In this document: one piece after another, positions 27,028-36,688 of the stretch
How positions within the stretch are numbered: position 1 is the first letter of the stretch
Layout of the letters: the number at the start of each line of letters is the position of its first letter
Assembly (NCBI RefSeq): GCF_001304615.2
Contig: NZ_CP032683.1
Coordinates: 2,232,001-2,296,000, forward strand
DNA length: 64,000 nt
Source of the DNA: Methanosarcina flavescens
Lineage (GTDB): Archaea; Halobacteriota; Methanosarcinia; Methanosarcinales; Methanosarcinaceae
Direction: 5' to 3'
Made by a program: the position numbers and the translations under genes
Notes under the pieces: generated by a model
The model's database searches: none
Told to the model about the DNA's origin: nothing
What the model saw: only the letters and a program-made list of their open reading frames with translations

Positions 27028-28566
27028 TCACCTGACAATTATTAACCTGTGTTTTCCGGTTATATCCCCATTTTCAAGCTGCACGGGGATTTCGACTGCT
27101 GCTATAGTACAGTCTGAAGAGACCGCAGCACTCGCAACCACTCCTTCTGTATTGAATTTCCAGAGCAGTTTTGAATTCCCATTTCCGGGCTTCTGGAAAT
27201 CGAATACATGGATTCCGTGAACCTGAGTGTTTCCTGATGACGTATCTTTTCCTACTGGCAGGACGAGGTATCTCATATCAGGAGAGCAGAAAATCCCTGC
27301 ACAACGCCCTCCTAGATTATAGCTCCAGGAGATTTCTCCCGTCTCCACATCACATGATACTAGAGAATTTTCAAGGGGGTGTGCCATAGGGACATTTCTG
27401 GGATAATATACAGGAAGAGTGACTCCGGTAAGGTAAACTATTTCGTTTTCAGACACGATTTTAGCGTCTTCTCCGTAAGCATATATGACACTTCCTTCCA
27501 GTTCTTCTGGAGTTGTCACATTGGATTGCAATTCTTTGGAGTACCATTCGGATTTCCCATTTCCCGGTTTTTTAATTTTTGAATCATAAAACAGGTACTT
27601 TCTTCCGTCCCATGTATATACAGTTATTACGGAACCATCATCTGAAATATCAAGTCCGTGCCAGATAGCTGTAGAAACAAAATAAGGTTTAAGAGGCGGA
27701 ATTTCGTATTTCCAGCGGAGGTTTCCGGTTTCATCTACAGAGTAGACGACGGCATCAAGTTCAAGGGAATTTGTCCAGTCCCCGGTTGAAAAAACCACAT
27801 TTTTTCCATCCTGGCTTGAATCAATCCAGTTTACACTCCGAGCATAATTTTCATTTGCCGGCAGTTTCCAGGAAAGTGTACCATCTGAGCTGAACCTGTA
27901 CACTCTTGAGACCAGCCCGTAACCAGGTTCTTTCCAGTATCTACCTGCTGCGATGTATACGGCATCATCAGCAGCCGTTATTTTGTATATAGAAGGCTGA
28001 TATTTTGGGTTCTCACTGGTCCCCAGATCGTCGGCGCTTCTATAGCTGTGAATTTCAACCCCTGTGCCTGCATCCATGGAATAAATGTATCCGTCAGCAC
28101 TCCTTTCTCCTACAAGGAGATACTTACCGTCTTTCGAGAACGAAATGTCTGAAATGTTTCCATTTAAGGTCTTATTCCATAGCGGATTTTTGCCTGGCAC
28201 ATCAACAACTGTCAGGTTTTTCCCTGTCCCGACAGCTAAATACTTTCCGTTCTGGGAATATGCTACACAGTCCTGGATATTCGATCTTCCTTCACTGAGA
28301 TTTTCCGGCTTTATATCTCCAAGTTCATACTCCCAGTAAAGGTAAGGAGAAACTTTCTCAGAAGAAATTATATTTTCATGGCTCAGGGGATTGCTTGCCT
28401 GACCACTCTCACTATTGTCTGTTAGAATCTTTTCATTTTTTGAGATTTCTTCACTACTGTTATTCCCCTCTTCATCAGAGGCTGTGATATGTGAAGATAC
28501 ACATCCTGAACAGACCAGAAAAATAAATGAAAGTATAATTATCAGCACAATACTACCCTTTTTCAT
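27028..28566 (-). CDS. Beta-propeller (PQQ/WD-like) lipoprotein 2
   Basis: A 512-residue paralogue of the preceding lipoprotein. The signal peptide ends in LVCSGC (Cys22), then a Ser/Glu/Asn linker, then propeller blades such as GKYLAVGTGKNLTVVDVPGK, GKYLLVGERSADGYIYSMD and LVSCDVETGEISWSYNLGG. The ATG at 28566 has AAGGAG eight bases upstream and gives a standard signal peptide; the frame is open further up to 28620 but would place charged residues before it. It ends only a few bases before lipoprotein 1, so both are in one operon with cobN. Confidence 0.85.
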   Translation of the reverse strand: MKKGSIVLIIILSFIFLVCSGCVSSHITASDEEGNNSSEEISKNEKILTDNSESGQASNPLSHENIISSEKVSPYLYWEYELGDIKPENLSEGRSNIQDCVAYSQNGKYLAVGTGKNLTVVDVPGKNPLWNKTLNGNISDISFSKDGKYLLVGERSADGYIYSMDAGTGVEIHSYRSADDLGTSENPKYQPSIYKITAADDAVYIAAGRYWKEPGYGLVSRVYRFSSDGTLSWKLPANENYARSVNWIDSSQDGKNVVFSTGDWTNSLELDAVVYSVDETGNLRWKYEIPPLKPYFVSTAIWHGLDISDDGSVITVYTWDGRKYLFYDSKIKKPGNGKSEWYSKELQSNVTTPEELEGSVIYAYGEDAKIVSENEIVYLTGVTLPVYYPRNVPMAHPLENSLVSCDVETGEISWSYNLGGRCAGIFCSPDMRYLVLPVGKDTSSGNTQVHGIHVFDFQKPGNGNSKLLWKFNTEGVVASAAVSSDCTIAAVEIPVQLENGDITGKHRLIIVR

Positions 28567-28619
28567 TTTCAAACTCCTTTTCAGGCTCATCTTGAGGCTC
28601 CTTTGATTGCCTTTTATCA

Positions 28620-29201
28620 TTATCCATATATCTTGAGATCTGAGATACTCAAAATATTCTGATGCTGTGTACTATTGTCTCCAAAACCTGCACTCATTTT
28701 TTCAATTTTTATATTTTCAGCGGGACCGCAATATTTCTTATAATCTTCAATGAGATCTCTTTCAACTGTACCCATTGGAATTCCTGAGACTATGATCGAT
28801 GGGGAAAAACGCCTTCTGTTTTCCTTATCCCGATAATATTCACCTTCGGACTGCGGATTCATGCTCCCTGCTGCAACATAGTAAATGGACCTGTGATCAT
28901 TGAATGTTATTTTTAACCAGAGACTGAACCTATCCAGATCCTGCCCTTCCCAGTTCCAGGAAATTTTTCCTGGAGAAATGCTCACATTTTTACTCCACAC
29001 CCCTTCCCCTGTCTGTTCTGGATCCGTTGTATTTAGATACAGTACCCCGTCTTTGCATCTTAGAAGCTCCCCTTCAAAGCTGCAATCCTCAAAATTTTCC
29101 TGGTACAGGGATTTTTTCTCGGGCATAATTTGAGAGTAAAATATCAAGCCTGCAAAGCTGATGATGATAATTCCAAATATTATGGTCTTCCTGGAAACCA
29201 T
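28620..29201 (-). CDS. Small membrane-anchored exported protein, function unknown
   Basis: A protein of about 193 residues with one N-terminal helix (TIIFGIIIISFAGLIFYSQ) that acts as signal anchor, followed by an extracellular beta-rich domain (GVWSKNVSISPGKISWNWEG, IYYVAAGSMN). I do not recognise the family. An ATG at 29219 is an alternative start; neither has a clear ribosome binding site, and an AT box lies about 25 bases upstream, so the transcript may be nearly leaderless. It is the first gene of the minus-strand chelatase/ECF operon and probably acts on the cell surface with the two lipoproteins. Confidence 0.7.
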   Translation of the reverse strand: MVSRKTIIFGIIIISFAGLIFYSQIMPEKKSLYQENFEDCSFEGELLRCKDGVLYLNTTDPEQTGEGVWSKNVSISPGKISWNWEGQDLDRFSLWLKITFNDHRSIYYVAAGSMNPQSEGEYYRDKENRRRFSPSIIVSGIPMGTVERDLIEDYKKYCGPAENIKIEKMSAGFGDNSTQHQNILSISDLKIYG

Positions 29202-29552
29202 AATTGACACATAAATCATATAATTAATAAATATTTCGAAAATATACTTTAATGATCACATATAGTATTAAATAAATAATATTTATGACTACTATTTCTG
29301 AGCAAGTTTTTATTTGATAATAAATATTCCACTTTCTATTTTCATGTGTAAAAATAATTCTTTATAATGTATTCTTTCATATTCCATTACATTGATAACG
29401 AGATATTAATTGTTTTTCTACTGTATTTTATCCTGAATAATCTTATTTACTCTACACTATTCTCGATTTTAAGGTTTCTTTTAACAATATAATCCTTTCA
29501 TCAAAATAAAAAAGCGCAATTGTTATATATTGCTACAATATTTCTCATTTTT
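29202..29552. promoter_or_regulatory. Divergent promoter region of the chelatase/ECF locus
   Basis: 350 very AT-rich bases separating the minus-strand operon from the plus-strand S-layer-like and ChlI-ChlD genes. On the plus strand, TTATATATTG (29522-29531) lies about 27 bases before the ATG at 29553, the spacing of a leaderless archaeal transcript. Several AT boxes on the minus strand could serve the other operon. No clear operator palindrome was found. Confidence 0.45.
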
Positions 29553-31313
29553 ATGGATAATAGTAACAATAAATTCAAAAAATTTATTAATTTTTATATT
29601 ATTTTTTTTATTTCAATAGCTTTAGTTGCTATCGATCCGGCGAAAAGTGCCATTGACCAGCGAGGTCCTCTCATAAATATTTCAGCCGGAGAGTATGTAA
29701 TCCTCAATGGAGAAAACTGTCCAGGATTTTACTATTCAACGTCTACCGGCACATATTACGAGTCGCTGGAGCTTTATTTCTCCGAAGACGGGCTTATTGA
29801 GACCGGAAATGCAACGTATACTTCAAAAGTCATTTCCGGCTCCACTGGCTTTTTTGGAAAAAAATATAAAGTCTTTGAAGATGGATTGATCACGGAAAAT
29901 CTGGTTAGCTATGGAAGCCGGGATCTCCAACAGGGGAATGATTACGATCTTGGGAACGGCTATAGACTGGTACTGCTCGGGATAAACGATGAATCTGCTC
30001 TTCTTGAACTCCAGAAAGACTTTCTCCCCGTTACCAGCAAATCCGTTGATGAGGGCTCAAAATTTAATTTTACAGCCACAATAAACGGGAATAAGTATGT
30101 GATTCTTGAAGGAACTCTAGACAGGGTTTTCAACAGTAAGGATCCGGTTGTAAGTCTTGTAAGCGTAAACCAGTATTCGACTGCACCTATTGAAATCAAA
30201 GTTGGGGACCAGTATGGCAATTTTGAGGTCACAGAGGTTACAGATGATAAAATAGAACTGAAAAATAGAGTGCCTATAAGGATGAACCCCGGAGATTACG
30301 TAACAATTCTTGAAAATTTGATTGATTTCAGAGTGGCTGATAATGTCTATAAGGCATGTTCTTACAATATGACTAAAGATGTTATTAACTCATATAAGAT
30401 AAAAGGAGCCTCTTTAACTGTAAACCGCTCGGATTCTTCTCCGGATTCCTGTGTATGGACAGCCGACTCTTTTGGTATGCTTTATTATGATCTTGAAAAC
30501 GATTTCAGTACTGAAAGACTTGAACTCAACCTTGATGACGAAATAGACTGGATCCCGGAAGGTGGTCTGGTTTATGAATCTTCACCTGTCAGGGTTCCAT
30601 ACAAAAATCCAGAGATGAAGGATTATGGAGAAAATGCTTATAATGGCGGATATTCTGTGCTTGGATGGGATGGGGAGAAGTATGCATATCTTGGAGACAA
30701 TCAGGGAATTGTAAATATCCTTATGGATGATGATAATGACAGACGTCTCTATTCCGGTGAAGAATGGGATCTTGGAGAAGGGTATACCCTGAGAGTAGAT
30801 GATATAAAGTCGGATAGAGTCTACCTGACAGTTTTGAGAAATAATGTTGCGGTTTACTCAAGCATAATCTCTCCAGGAAATTCGGCTGATATTGGTACAC
30901 ATACTCTCTTGTATAGAAAAAATGTAAATGGTGTTGAAATCCCCCTATTTTCCGTATATGTGGATAATGTCCTGGAAGGAAGCGGAAACTCATGTGTAAG
31001 CCTGAAATATCCTCTACACTTTTCTGAAAGCCCTCTTGAAATAAATGTCGGGGAAACATTCGGCTCACTTACGGTCGTTGAAACTTATCCTAATATCCGG
31101 CTTGAAAATAAAAATACTCTTAATTTTGGCTCGGACCTCAAAGTCACAGAAGAAATCCATCTTGGCTCCTTTGAAAAGACGACAGGAGGAAAACTCAGTG
31201 TTACCTTTTTCCCCTTCATGAATAAGGTGGAAAAGGTGGATTCTGTTCTTCCTACAACCACCCAGCGGTCTATTCCGGTTATGAGCCTTGAAGAATACCT
31301 TATCGGAAACTGA
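29553..31313 (+). CDS. Secreted S-layer duplication-domain protein
   Basis: A 586-residue exported protein with an N-terminal signal peptide (FINFYIIFFISIALVAID, cut near KSA). It has two copies of the Methanosarcina S-layer duplication domain: paired landmarks are KVGDQYGNFEVTEVTDDKIE (about residue 215) and NVGETFGSLTVVETYPNIRL (about residue 500), each after a GNGYRLVL or GEGYTLRV block. The major S-layer protein of this group carries a C-terminal membrane tether; none is visible here, so this copy may be released or held by contact. The ATG at 29553 is preferred over an upstream TTG. It is followed 20 bases later by the ChlI-ChlD gene, so both are likely co-transcribed. Confidence 0.85.
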   Translation: MDNSNNKFKKFINFYIIFFISIALVAIDPAKSAIDQRGPLINISAGEYVILNGENCPGFYYSTSTGTYYESLELYFSEDGLIETGNATYTSKVISGSTGFFGKKYKVFEDGLITENLVSYGSRDLQQGNDYDLGNGYRLVLLGINDESALLELQKDFLPVTSKSVDEGSKFNFTATINGNKYVILEGTLDRVFNSKDPVVSLVSVNQYSTAPIEIKVGDQYGNFEVTEVTDDKIELKNRVPIRMNPGDYVTILENLIDFRVADNVYKACSYNMTKDVINSYKIKGASLTVNRSDSSPDSCVWTADSFGMLYYDLENDFSTERLELNLDDEIDWIPEGGLVYESSPVRVPYKNPEMKDYGENAYNGGYSVLGWDGEKYAYLGDNQGIVNILMDDDNDRRLYSGEEWDLGEGYTLRVDDIKSDRVYLTVLRNNVAVYSSIISPGNSADIGTHTLLYRKNVNGVEIPLFSVYVDNVLEGSGNSCVSLKYPLHFSESPLEINVGETFGSLTVVETYPNIRLENKNTLNFGSDLKVTEEIHLGSFEKTTGGKLSVTFFPFMNKVEKVDSVLPTTTQRSIPVMSLEEYLIGN

Positions 31314-31332
31314 AAGATGTTGAGGTTAAATC

Positions 31333-33372
31333 ATGAGAAACCATAACTTTACTGTCTACCCTTTTACTGCAATAGTCGGGCAGGAAAAAATGAAGAAAGC
31401 TCTTATCCTGAACGCTATTAATCCAAAAGTAGGAGGAGTTCTGATTAGAGGTGAAAAAGGTACTGCTAAATCAACGGCAGTCAGAGCTCTAGCCAATCTC
31501 CTTCCTGAAATCGAGGTAGTTCAAGGCTGTAAATTCCACTGCAATCCCCATGATATAAGCACAATGTGTGAGGAATGCCTTGAAAAAGTTAAATCAAGAA
31601 CTCTTAATATTTCTTTTGAGAAAATGAAAGTTATTGATCTGCCTGTAAGCGCTACCGAAGACCGGGTTGTAGGAACTCTTGATATCGAGCATGCAATCAA
31701 GAAAGGGGAAAAACGCTTTGAACCCGGGGTACTTGCTTATGCACACAGGGGTATTCTGTATGTAGATGAAATTAATCTTCTGGATGATCATCTTGTAGAT
31801 GTGCTCCTTGACTCTGCAGCAATGGGAGTAAATACTATTGAAAGAGAAGGGATCTCCTATTCTCACCCTGCGAGTTTTGTGCTTGTAGGCACCATGAACC
31901 CTGAAGAAGGGGAACTTCGACCTCAGTTGCTTGATCGTTTCGGTTTATGCGTAGATATAAAGGGAATCAGGGATGTAGCCCAAAGAGTGGAACTCATCAA
32001 GTACAGACTTAGCTATGAGGCTGACCCTGAGACTTTTGCAGCAAGCTGGCAGGCTGCAGAGTCTGAACTCCGTGTACAGATTCTTCTGGCGCAGAAATTG
32101 CTTTCTGATGTGAAGATCTCGGACAGCATGCTTGAACTGGTCAGTCAGATCTGTGTCGATATGGGGGTAGACGGACATAGAGCGGATATTACGATGATGA
32201 AAACCTCAATTACGCTTGCAGCTTTCAATGGGAGGACTGAGGTGCTTGAAGAGGATGTGAAAGAGGCTGCGGAATTAGTCCTCCCACATCGTATGCGCAG
32301 AAAACCTTTTGATAACCCTTCCGAAAAGCAGGATAAATTGAATGAGAGTATCGAAAAACAGAGGGAAAAGCAAAAGAAAAACGAACAGAAAAAAAAAGAA
32401 CATAAAGAACATTCAGAGAAAGCACATACTCAGCCCGAAGAGCAGAAGTCCGATTCCACGCAGGATGTTGCCGGAGAACAACCTGATGCTTCCTCAGAAA
32501 CAATTTTTGCAACAGGAGAAAGTTATCAAATAAAACAATTGTCACCCGATTTTCGTAGAAATAAGCGAAAAGGATCTGGTCGACGCAGCAAAACTTTGAC
32601 GAAATCCAAACAGGGCAAGTATATAAAGAGCAAAATTCCCAAGGGAAAAACCACAGATCTTGCTTTTGATGCCACTTTGAGGGCAGCCGCTCCTTATCAG
32701 TTTACGCGGGGAAAAAACGGTAATTCCATAATAATTCATGATTCCGATTTCAGAAAGAAGGTCAGAGAGAAAAAGATCGGTAACCTTGTTCTTTTTGTGG
32801 TAGATGCCAGCGGTTCCATGGGGGCTCAGCAGCGGATGGTAGCCTCCAAAGGTGCAGTTCTTTCAATGCTGATGGATGCTTACCAGAAACGTGACAAAGT
32901 TGGACTTATTGCTTTTAAAGGGGCAGGGGCAGAGCTGATACTGCCGCCAACCTCCAGTGTGGAAATAGCACAAAAATATCTGGAGAAACTTCCGACCGGA
33001 GGAAAGACTCCTCTTCCTCATGGGTTAATGAAAGGCTATGAAACCATAAAGGCAGAACTCCGCCGCGATCCAGATACCTGTCCGTTTATGGTTCTTATTT
33101 CTGACGGGAAGGCAAATGTCAGTATGTATGGGGAGCCACCCCTCCAGGAAACAAAAAAAATAGCTTCCATGTTCAGAGAGGAATGTATACAATCGGCAGT
33201 TATTGATACAGAAAGCAGCATGATTAAGTTCGGGCTTGCCAGGGAAATTTCCAATTCTCTTGGAGCCCGATATCTTGCACTTGAGGACTTAAAGACAGAT
33301 TCCATAGTTGAAGCTGTTCGGGCTTCAGCCCCATTCGAGTTTTCATTTCCCTCAGGCAGCTTTTCAATTTGA
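31333..33372 (+). CDS. Fused ChlI-ChlD chelatase motor (AAA+ ATPase plus VWA domain)
   Basis: A 679-residue protein. The N-terminal AAA+ domain has Walker [10 protein letters not shown] (about residue 36), a Cys-rich insert ([17 protein letters not shown], possibly zinc-binding), Walker [15 protein letters not shown] and sensor [21 protein letters not shown] Lys/Glu-rich linker (residues 335-400) leads to a VWA domain with a complete MIDAS: DASGSMG (about 489), GGKTPLP and SDGKAN. Such proteins use ATP to drive the large chelatase subunit, here the CobN protein encoded across the divergent promoter. GAGGTT precedes the ATG. Cytoplasmic. Confidence 0.93.
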   Translation: MRNHNFTVYPFTAIVGQEKMKKALILNAINPKVGGVLIRGEKGTAKSTAVRALANLLPEIEVVQGCKFHCNPHDISTMCEECLEKVKSRTLNISFEKMKVIDLPVSATEDRVVGTLDIEHAIKKGEKRFEPGVLAYAHRGILYVDEINLLDDHLVDVLLDSAAMGVNTIEREGISYSHPASFVLVGTMNPEEGELRPQLLDRFGLCVDIKGIRDVAQRVELIKYRLSYEADPETFAASWQAAESELRVQILLAQKLLSDVKISDSMLELVSQICVDMGVDGHRADITMMKTSITLAAFNGRTEVLEEDVKEAAELVLPHRMRRKPFDNPSEKQDKLNESIEKQREKQKKNEQKKKEHKEHSEKAHTQPEEQKSDSTQDVAGEQPDASSETIFATGESYQIKQLSPDFRRNKRKGSGRRSKTLTKSKQGKYIKSKIPKGKTTDLAFDATLRAAAPYQFTRGKNGNSIIIHDSDFRKKVREKKIGNLVLFVVDASGSMGAQQRMVASKGAVLSMLMDAYQKRDKVGLIAFKGAGAELILPPTSSVEIAQKYLEKLPTGGKTPLPHGLMKGYETIKAELRRDPDTCPFMVLISDGKANVSMYGEPPLQETKKIASMFREECIQSAVIDTESSMIKFGLAREISNSLGARYLALEDLKTDSIVEAVRASAPFEFSFPSGSFSI

Positions 33373-33450
33373 AGGTCTTCCTGCCTGTACTCTTTGATTC
33401 TACAGGCTTCCTCGAAGATAATATATCTGTTTTTTTTCAAAATACAACAA

Positions 33451-33460
33451 AAGCTATATG
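33451..33460 (+). promoter_or_regulatory. TATA box of the PolB gene
   Basis: AAGCTATATG centred about 25 bases before the ATG at 33481, with no ribosome binding site between them; consistent with a leaderless mRNA. Confidence 0.45.
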
Positions 33461-33480
33461 TCTATCTAAAACCGTAAACC

Positions 33481-36279
33481 ATGCCTATGGATTTCCAGAT
33501 CTTGGATGCAGATTATGAAGTTATTAATGACAGCAACCCCGTCATCCGCCTCTTTGGCAGAGGGGCGGACGGGAAGAGCGTTTGCTGTTTTGTACCTGAT
33601 TTTGAGCCTTATTTTTATCTCAAGGCTTCTGGAGACCTTCACGCCGTAGCCAGGCTTATCAAAGATACTTTTGCTCAAGTTAAAAAAGTCGAGATTGTTG
33701 AAAAATTCGAGCCCATTGGGTATCAGAAAACAAAAAAAGAGATGCTCAGAGTCACCACCCACCTTCCCAGAGACGTGCCCGAGATAAGGGGCGATATCCT
33801 CAAGCTCCAGGAAGTGATGCGGGCTGAGGGCAAATGGGAAGTCTATGAAACTGACATTCTCTTCAGAAATCGTTTTTTAATCGATAAGAACCTTGGAGGT
33901 ATGGTCTGGTTATCCGCAGAAGGAGACCCGATTGACCCTGTAAAATATTTCCGTAGAAGCACCTCAGGCAGCTCCCGCTGCGAAAATTTCGCATGTGATT
34001 CTTCAATCCTTGCATCCGGGTTTAAAAAGGTTGAAAACTTTACAATTGCCCCTCTGAAGTATCTTTCTTTTGACATAGAGTGTCTGCCTCTTGATGGTGG
34101 AATGCCTTCCCCGGATGTTTCACCTATAGTTATGATCAGTTTCTCCTTCGAGCCAGAATACAGAGGGCATAAAACGCTTGTGCTTCTGGCAAGACCTGCG
34201 GAAGGCATAAATTCTGATGTTCTTCCCTGCAAAGACGAAACTGAGATGCTAAATCGATTTTTCGAAATCTTCTGCGAATACGACCCTGATATTGTAGCAG
34301 GCTATAACCATCAGGATTTCGATATTCCTTACATAACGGACAGAGTCCGGGCTCTGGTTGCACAGGGGAAAGCAATAAATCCTGTTGTCGGCAGAGATGG
34401 CAGCAAAATAAGCTACAGGCGATTCGGGCTTCTCACCCGTACTGAAATGAAAGGCCGCGTGGTTGTTGATGCGCTTCCTCTTGTAAGAAGAGCTTTCAGT
34501 CTCAAGCAATACACCCTGCGTGCGGTCTCAAAGGAACTTTTGAACCGTGAAAAGCTGGACGTACCCCCTCTTGAGATGGAAGAATACTGGTTTGATACAG
34601 GGGAAAAATTCAGAAAATTCGTCGATTATGCACGCAGGGATGCCGAACTGGCTCTCGAACTTATCCTTAATTTGAGGCTCCTTGACAAGTATATAGCTCT
34701 TGCCCAGGTAAGCGGAAGCCTGCTTCAGGAAATCGTTGATGGCGGTCAGACTTCGATGGTTGAGACCCTGCTTCTCAGAGAGTTCGGGCTCCGCGACCGT
34801 GTTCTCCTCCCCAAACCCGATGATGGGGTTTCGGCTGAGCGTTATGAAATGAGTTCCGACCTTAAAGGCGGAGAAGTCCTGGAACCCAAAAAAGGACTTC
34901 TGGAAAATGTGCTTCTTCTTGACTACAAGTCCCTTTACCCAACTATAATGATGGCGCATAACCTGTGTTATAGTACAGTAGTTACAGGTGACACACCTGA
35001 TGGGGCAACTATCAAACCTCCATCAGGAGGGGAGTTCGTGCCTCCTGACGTTTACAAAGGCATCGTGCCTTCTATCCTTGAGGATCTGCTTAACCAGAGA
35101 TCGCTGACAAAGCAAAGAATGAGAAGTACTTCTGATGAAAACGAGTATCGAGTACTTGATGCTACTCAACTCGCCGTAAAAATTCTACTAAATAGCTTTT
35201 ACGGTTATTCCGGATATGCCCGGGCAAGGCTCTACAACTTGACGCTTGCAAACGCTGTAACCAGTTTCGGCAGAAGCAATATCCTGAACACCCGGGAAAT
35301 TATCAACAACACTATAAGAAAAATCGTGCTCAGGAGTGGAGCAGCTCTACTCCTTGACGAAGCTGGAGAACTCTCTCCTCATGATAAGGTAGTTGAGTTG
35401 TCGGTTGCCTACGGAGATACGGATAGTGTTTTTGTCCACTGTCAATCCACAATGGATCTCTCGCTTGAGGAGGTTAGCCTTGTAGGTAACAGGCTTTCAG
35501 ATATCGTTTCTGCTTCCCTGCCTGACCCAATGGAGCTTGAGTTTGAATCCATTGCGAAACGTGCTCTCCTTATAGCAAAGAAACGCTATGCTCTCTGGCT
35601 CTTTGAACCCAGGAACTCTGGTTGGGAAGATAAGATTAAGGTCAAAGGCATGGAAACAGTCCGAAGAGACTGGTGCGAACTGACCTCGGTAACCCTCAAC
35701 AGGGTTCTTGAGCTTGTGCTTATAGAAGGTAATGTCGACCGGGCTGTAGAGCATGTCCGCAAGGTGGTTAACAATGTCAGGAACCTTGACCCTGCAAAAG
35801 ACTCCGAGATTATCGAAAGCCTTATTCTCACACGCACCCTTACCCGGAAATCGGAGAGTTACAAGAACAAGCAGCCTCACCTTACAGTCGCGGAGAAGCT
35901 GAAGGAACGGACCGGTGTCATGCCTTCGATAGGAACCAGGATACCTTTTGTCATTACTGCCGGAAAAGGGCTATTTGTAGATAGGGCTGAAGACCCGGAC
36001 TATGTCAGGGAACACAATATCCCGATAGATGTCGATTACTATATTAAGAAACAGATACTCCCCCCTGTAGAACGTATCCTGGAAGTTTTCGGGGTTAAGC
36101 TTTCTTCACTTGACTTTGATTCCAAGCAAAAAGGACTATTTGACTTTGAAGCTAAGAAACCTGAAGTAAAGAAGCAGGAAAAGCCTCGTCCCAAAAAGGA
36201 AAATAATGAGAAGCCTAAGGAGCAAAATTTATTTAAGGAGAATGGGCGTGCAGAACAGAGCTCCCTTTTCGATTTTTGA
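33481..36279 (+). CDS. polB: B-family DNA polymerase (PolB)
   Basis: Replicative-type archaeal DNA polymerase of 932 residues. The 3'-5' exonuclease domain has the DIE motif at residues 198-200 (SFDIECLPL) and DFDIPY downstream. The polymerase domain has motif A DYKSLYPTIM (from 481), motif B KILLNSFYGYSGYARARLYN and motif C YGDTDSVF with aspartates at 646 and 648. The basic/acidic C-terminal tail carries two PCNA-binding-like boxes, QKGLFDFE and the extreme C-terminal QSSLFDF. All catalytic residues are present. The gene stands alone between the chelatase locus and the phosphate operon. A TATA box about 25 bases upstream suggests a leaderless transcript. Confidence 0.97.
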   Translation: MPMDFQILDADYEVINDSNPVIRLFGRGADGKSVCCFVPDFEPYFYLKASGDLHAVARLIKDTFAQVKKVEIVEKFEPIGYQKTKKEMLRVTTHLPRDVPEIRGDILKLQEVMRAEGKWEVYETDILFRNRFLIDKNLGGMVWLSAEGDPIDPVKYFRRSTSGSSRCENFACDSSILASGFKKVENFTIAPLKYLSFDIECLPLDGGMPSPDVSPIVMISFSFEPEYRGHKTLVLLARPAEGINSDVLPCKDETEMLNRFFEIFCEYDPDIVAGYNHQDFDIPYITDRVRALVAQGKAINPVVGRDGSKISYRRFGLLTRTEMKGRVVVDALPLVRRAFSLKQYTLRAVSKELLNREKLDVPPLEMEEYWFDTGEKFRKFVDYARRDAELALELILNLRLLDKYIALAQVSGSLLQEIVDGGQTSMVETLLLREFGLRDRVLLPKPDDGVSAERYEMSSDLKGGEVLEPKKGLLENVLLLDYKSLYPTIMMAHNLCYSTVVTGDTPDGATIKPPSGGEFVPPDVYKGIVPSILEDLLNQRSLTKQRMRSTSDENEYRVLDATQLAVKILLNSFYGYSGYARARLYNLTLANAVTSFGRSNILNTREIINNTIRKIVLRSGAALLLDEAGELSPHDKVVELSVAYGDTDSVFVHCQSTMDLSLEEVSLVGNRLSDIVSASLPDPMELEFESIAKRALLIAKKRYALWLFEPRNSGWEDKIKVKGMETVRRDWCELTSVTLNRVLELVLIEGNVDRAVEHVRKVVNNVRNLDPAKDSEIIESLILTRTLTRKSESYKNKQPHLTVAEKLKERTGVMPSIGTRIPFVITAGKGLFVDRAEDPDYVREHNIPIDVDYYIKKQILPPVERILEVFGVKLSSLDFDSKQKGLFDFEAKKPEVKKQEKPRPKKENNEKPKEQNLFKENGRAEQSSLFDF

Positions 36280-36688
36280 GCCTGCTACATTTCCTGTTCC
36301 TAGTTTTTTAAAAATAGCTTGAACTTTCCTGATCATTTATATTTTAATTATCTAAACATTTGGCACGATCCTTAATTTTTTACCTCCGTTCCCAGCTTTC
36401 TCAGACTTTGAATTCTTTGAGAGTTCCTTCTAAGGTTTTAACCTGTTTCCTGCCTGTCACTGGATTTTTATGCCGCAGTTTCTTCACGCAATTTTTTCCT
36501 TTTGTCTATATTTTATATTGTACACATATATTACACAACTTTATTCTATATTTCTGAGCTGTATATACCTCTCTATAACATATAAGGCGAATCTTTATAT
36601 ATTTCTCTCTTTTATTGTGAATTGTAATGGTACCAGGTTAGTTAGATTTAAATTACTGACTCATCACTTCCAGGTGGAGTACCCCAAA
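36280..36688 (+). promoter_or_regulatory. Upstream region of the pst operon
   Basis: 409 bases, T-rich downstream of PolB (transcript end), then AT boxes. The best TATA box is CTTTATATAT at 36593-36602, which would start transcription near 36625 and leave a leader of about 60 bases. A reading frame open from 36470 through this region into pstS has no family support and is not counted as coding. Confidence 0.45.

Noticed and set aside
36470-36688. N-terminal extension of PstS
   Set aside because: The extra 73 residues are unlike PstS, lie before a good signal peptide and overlap the promoter.
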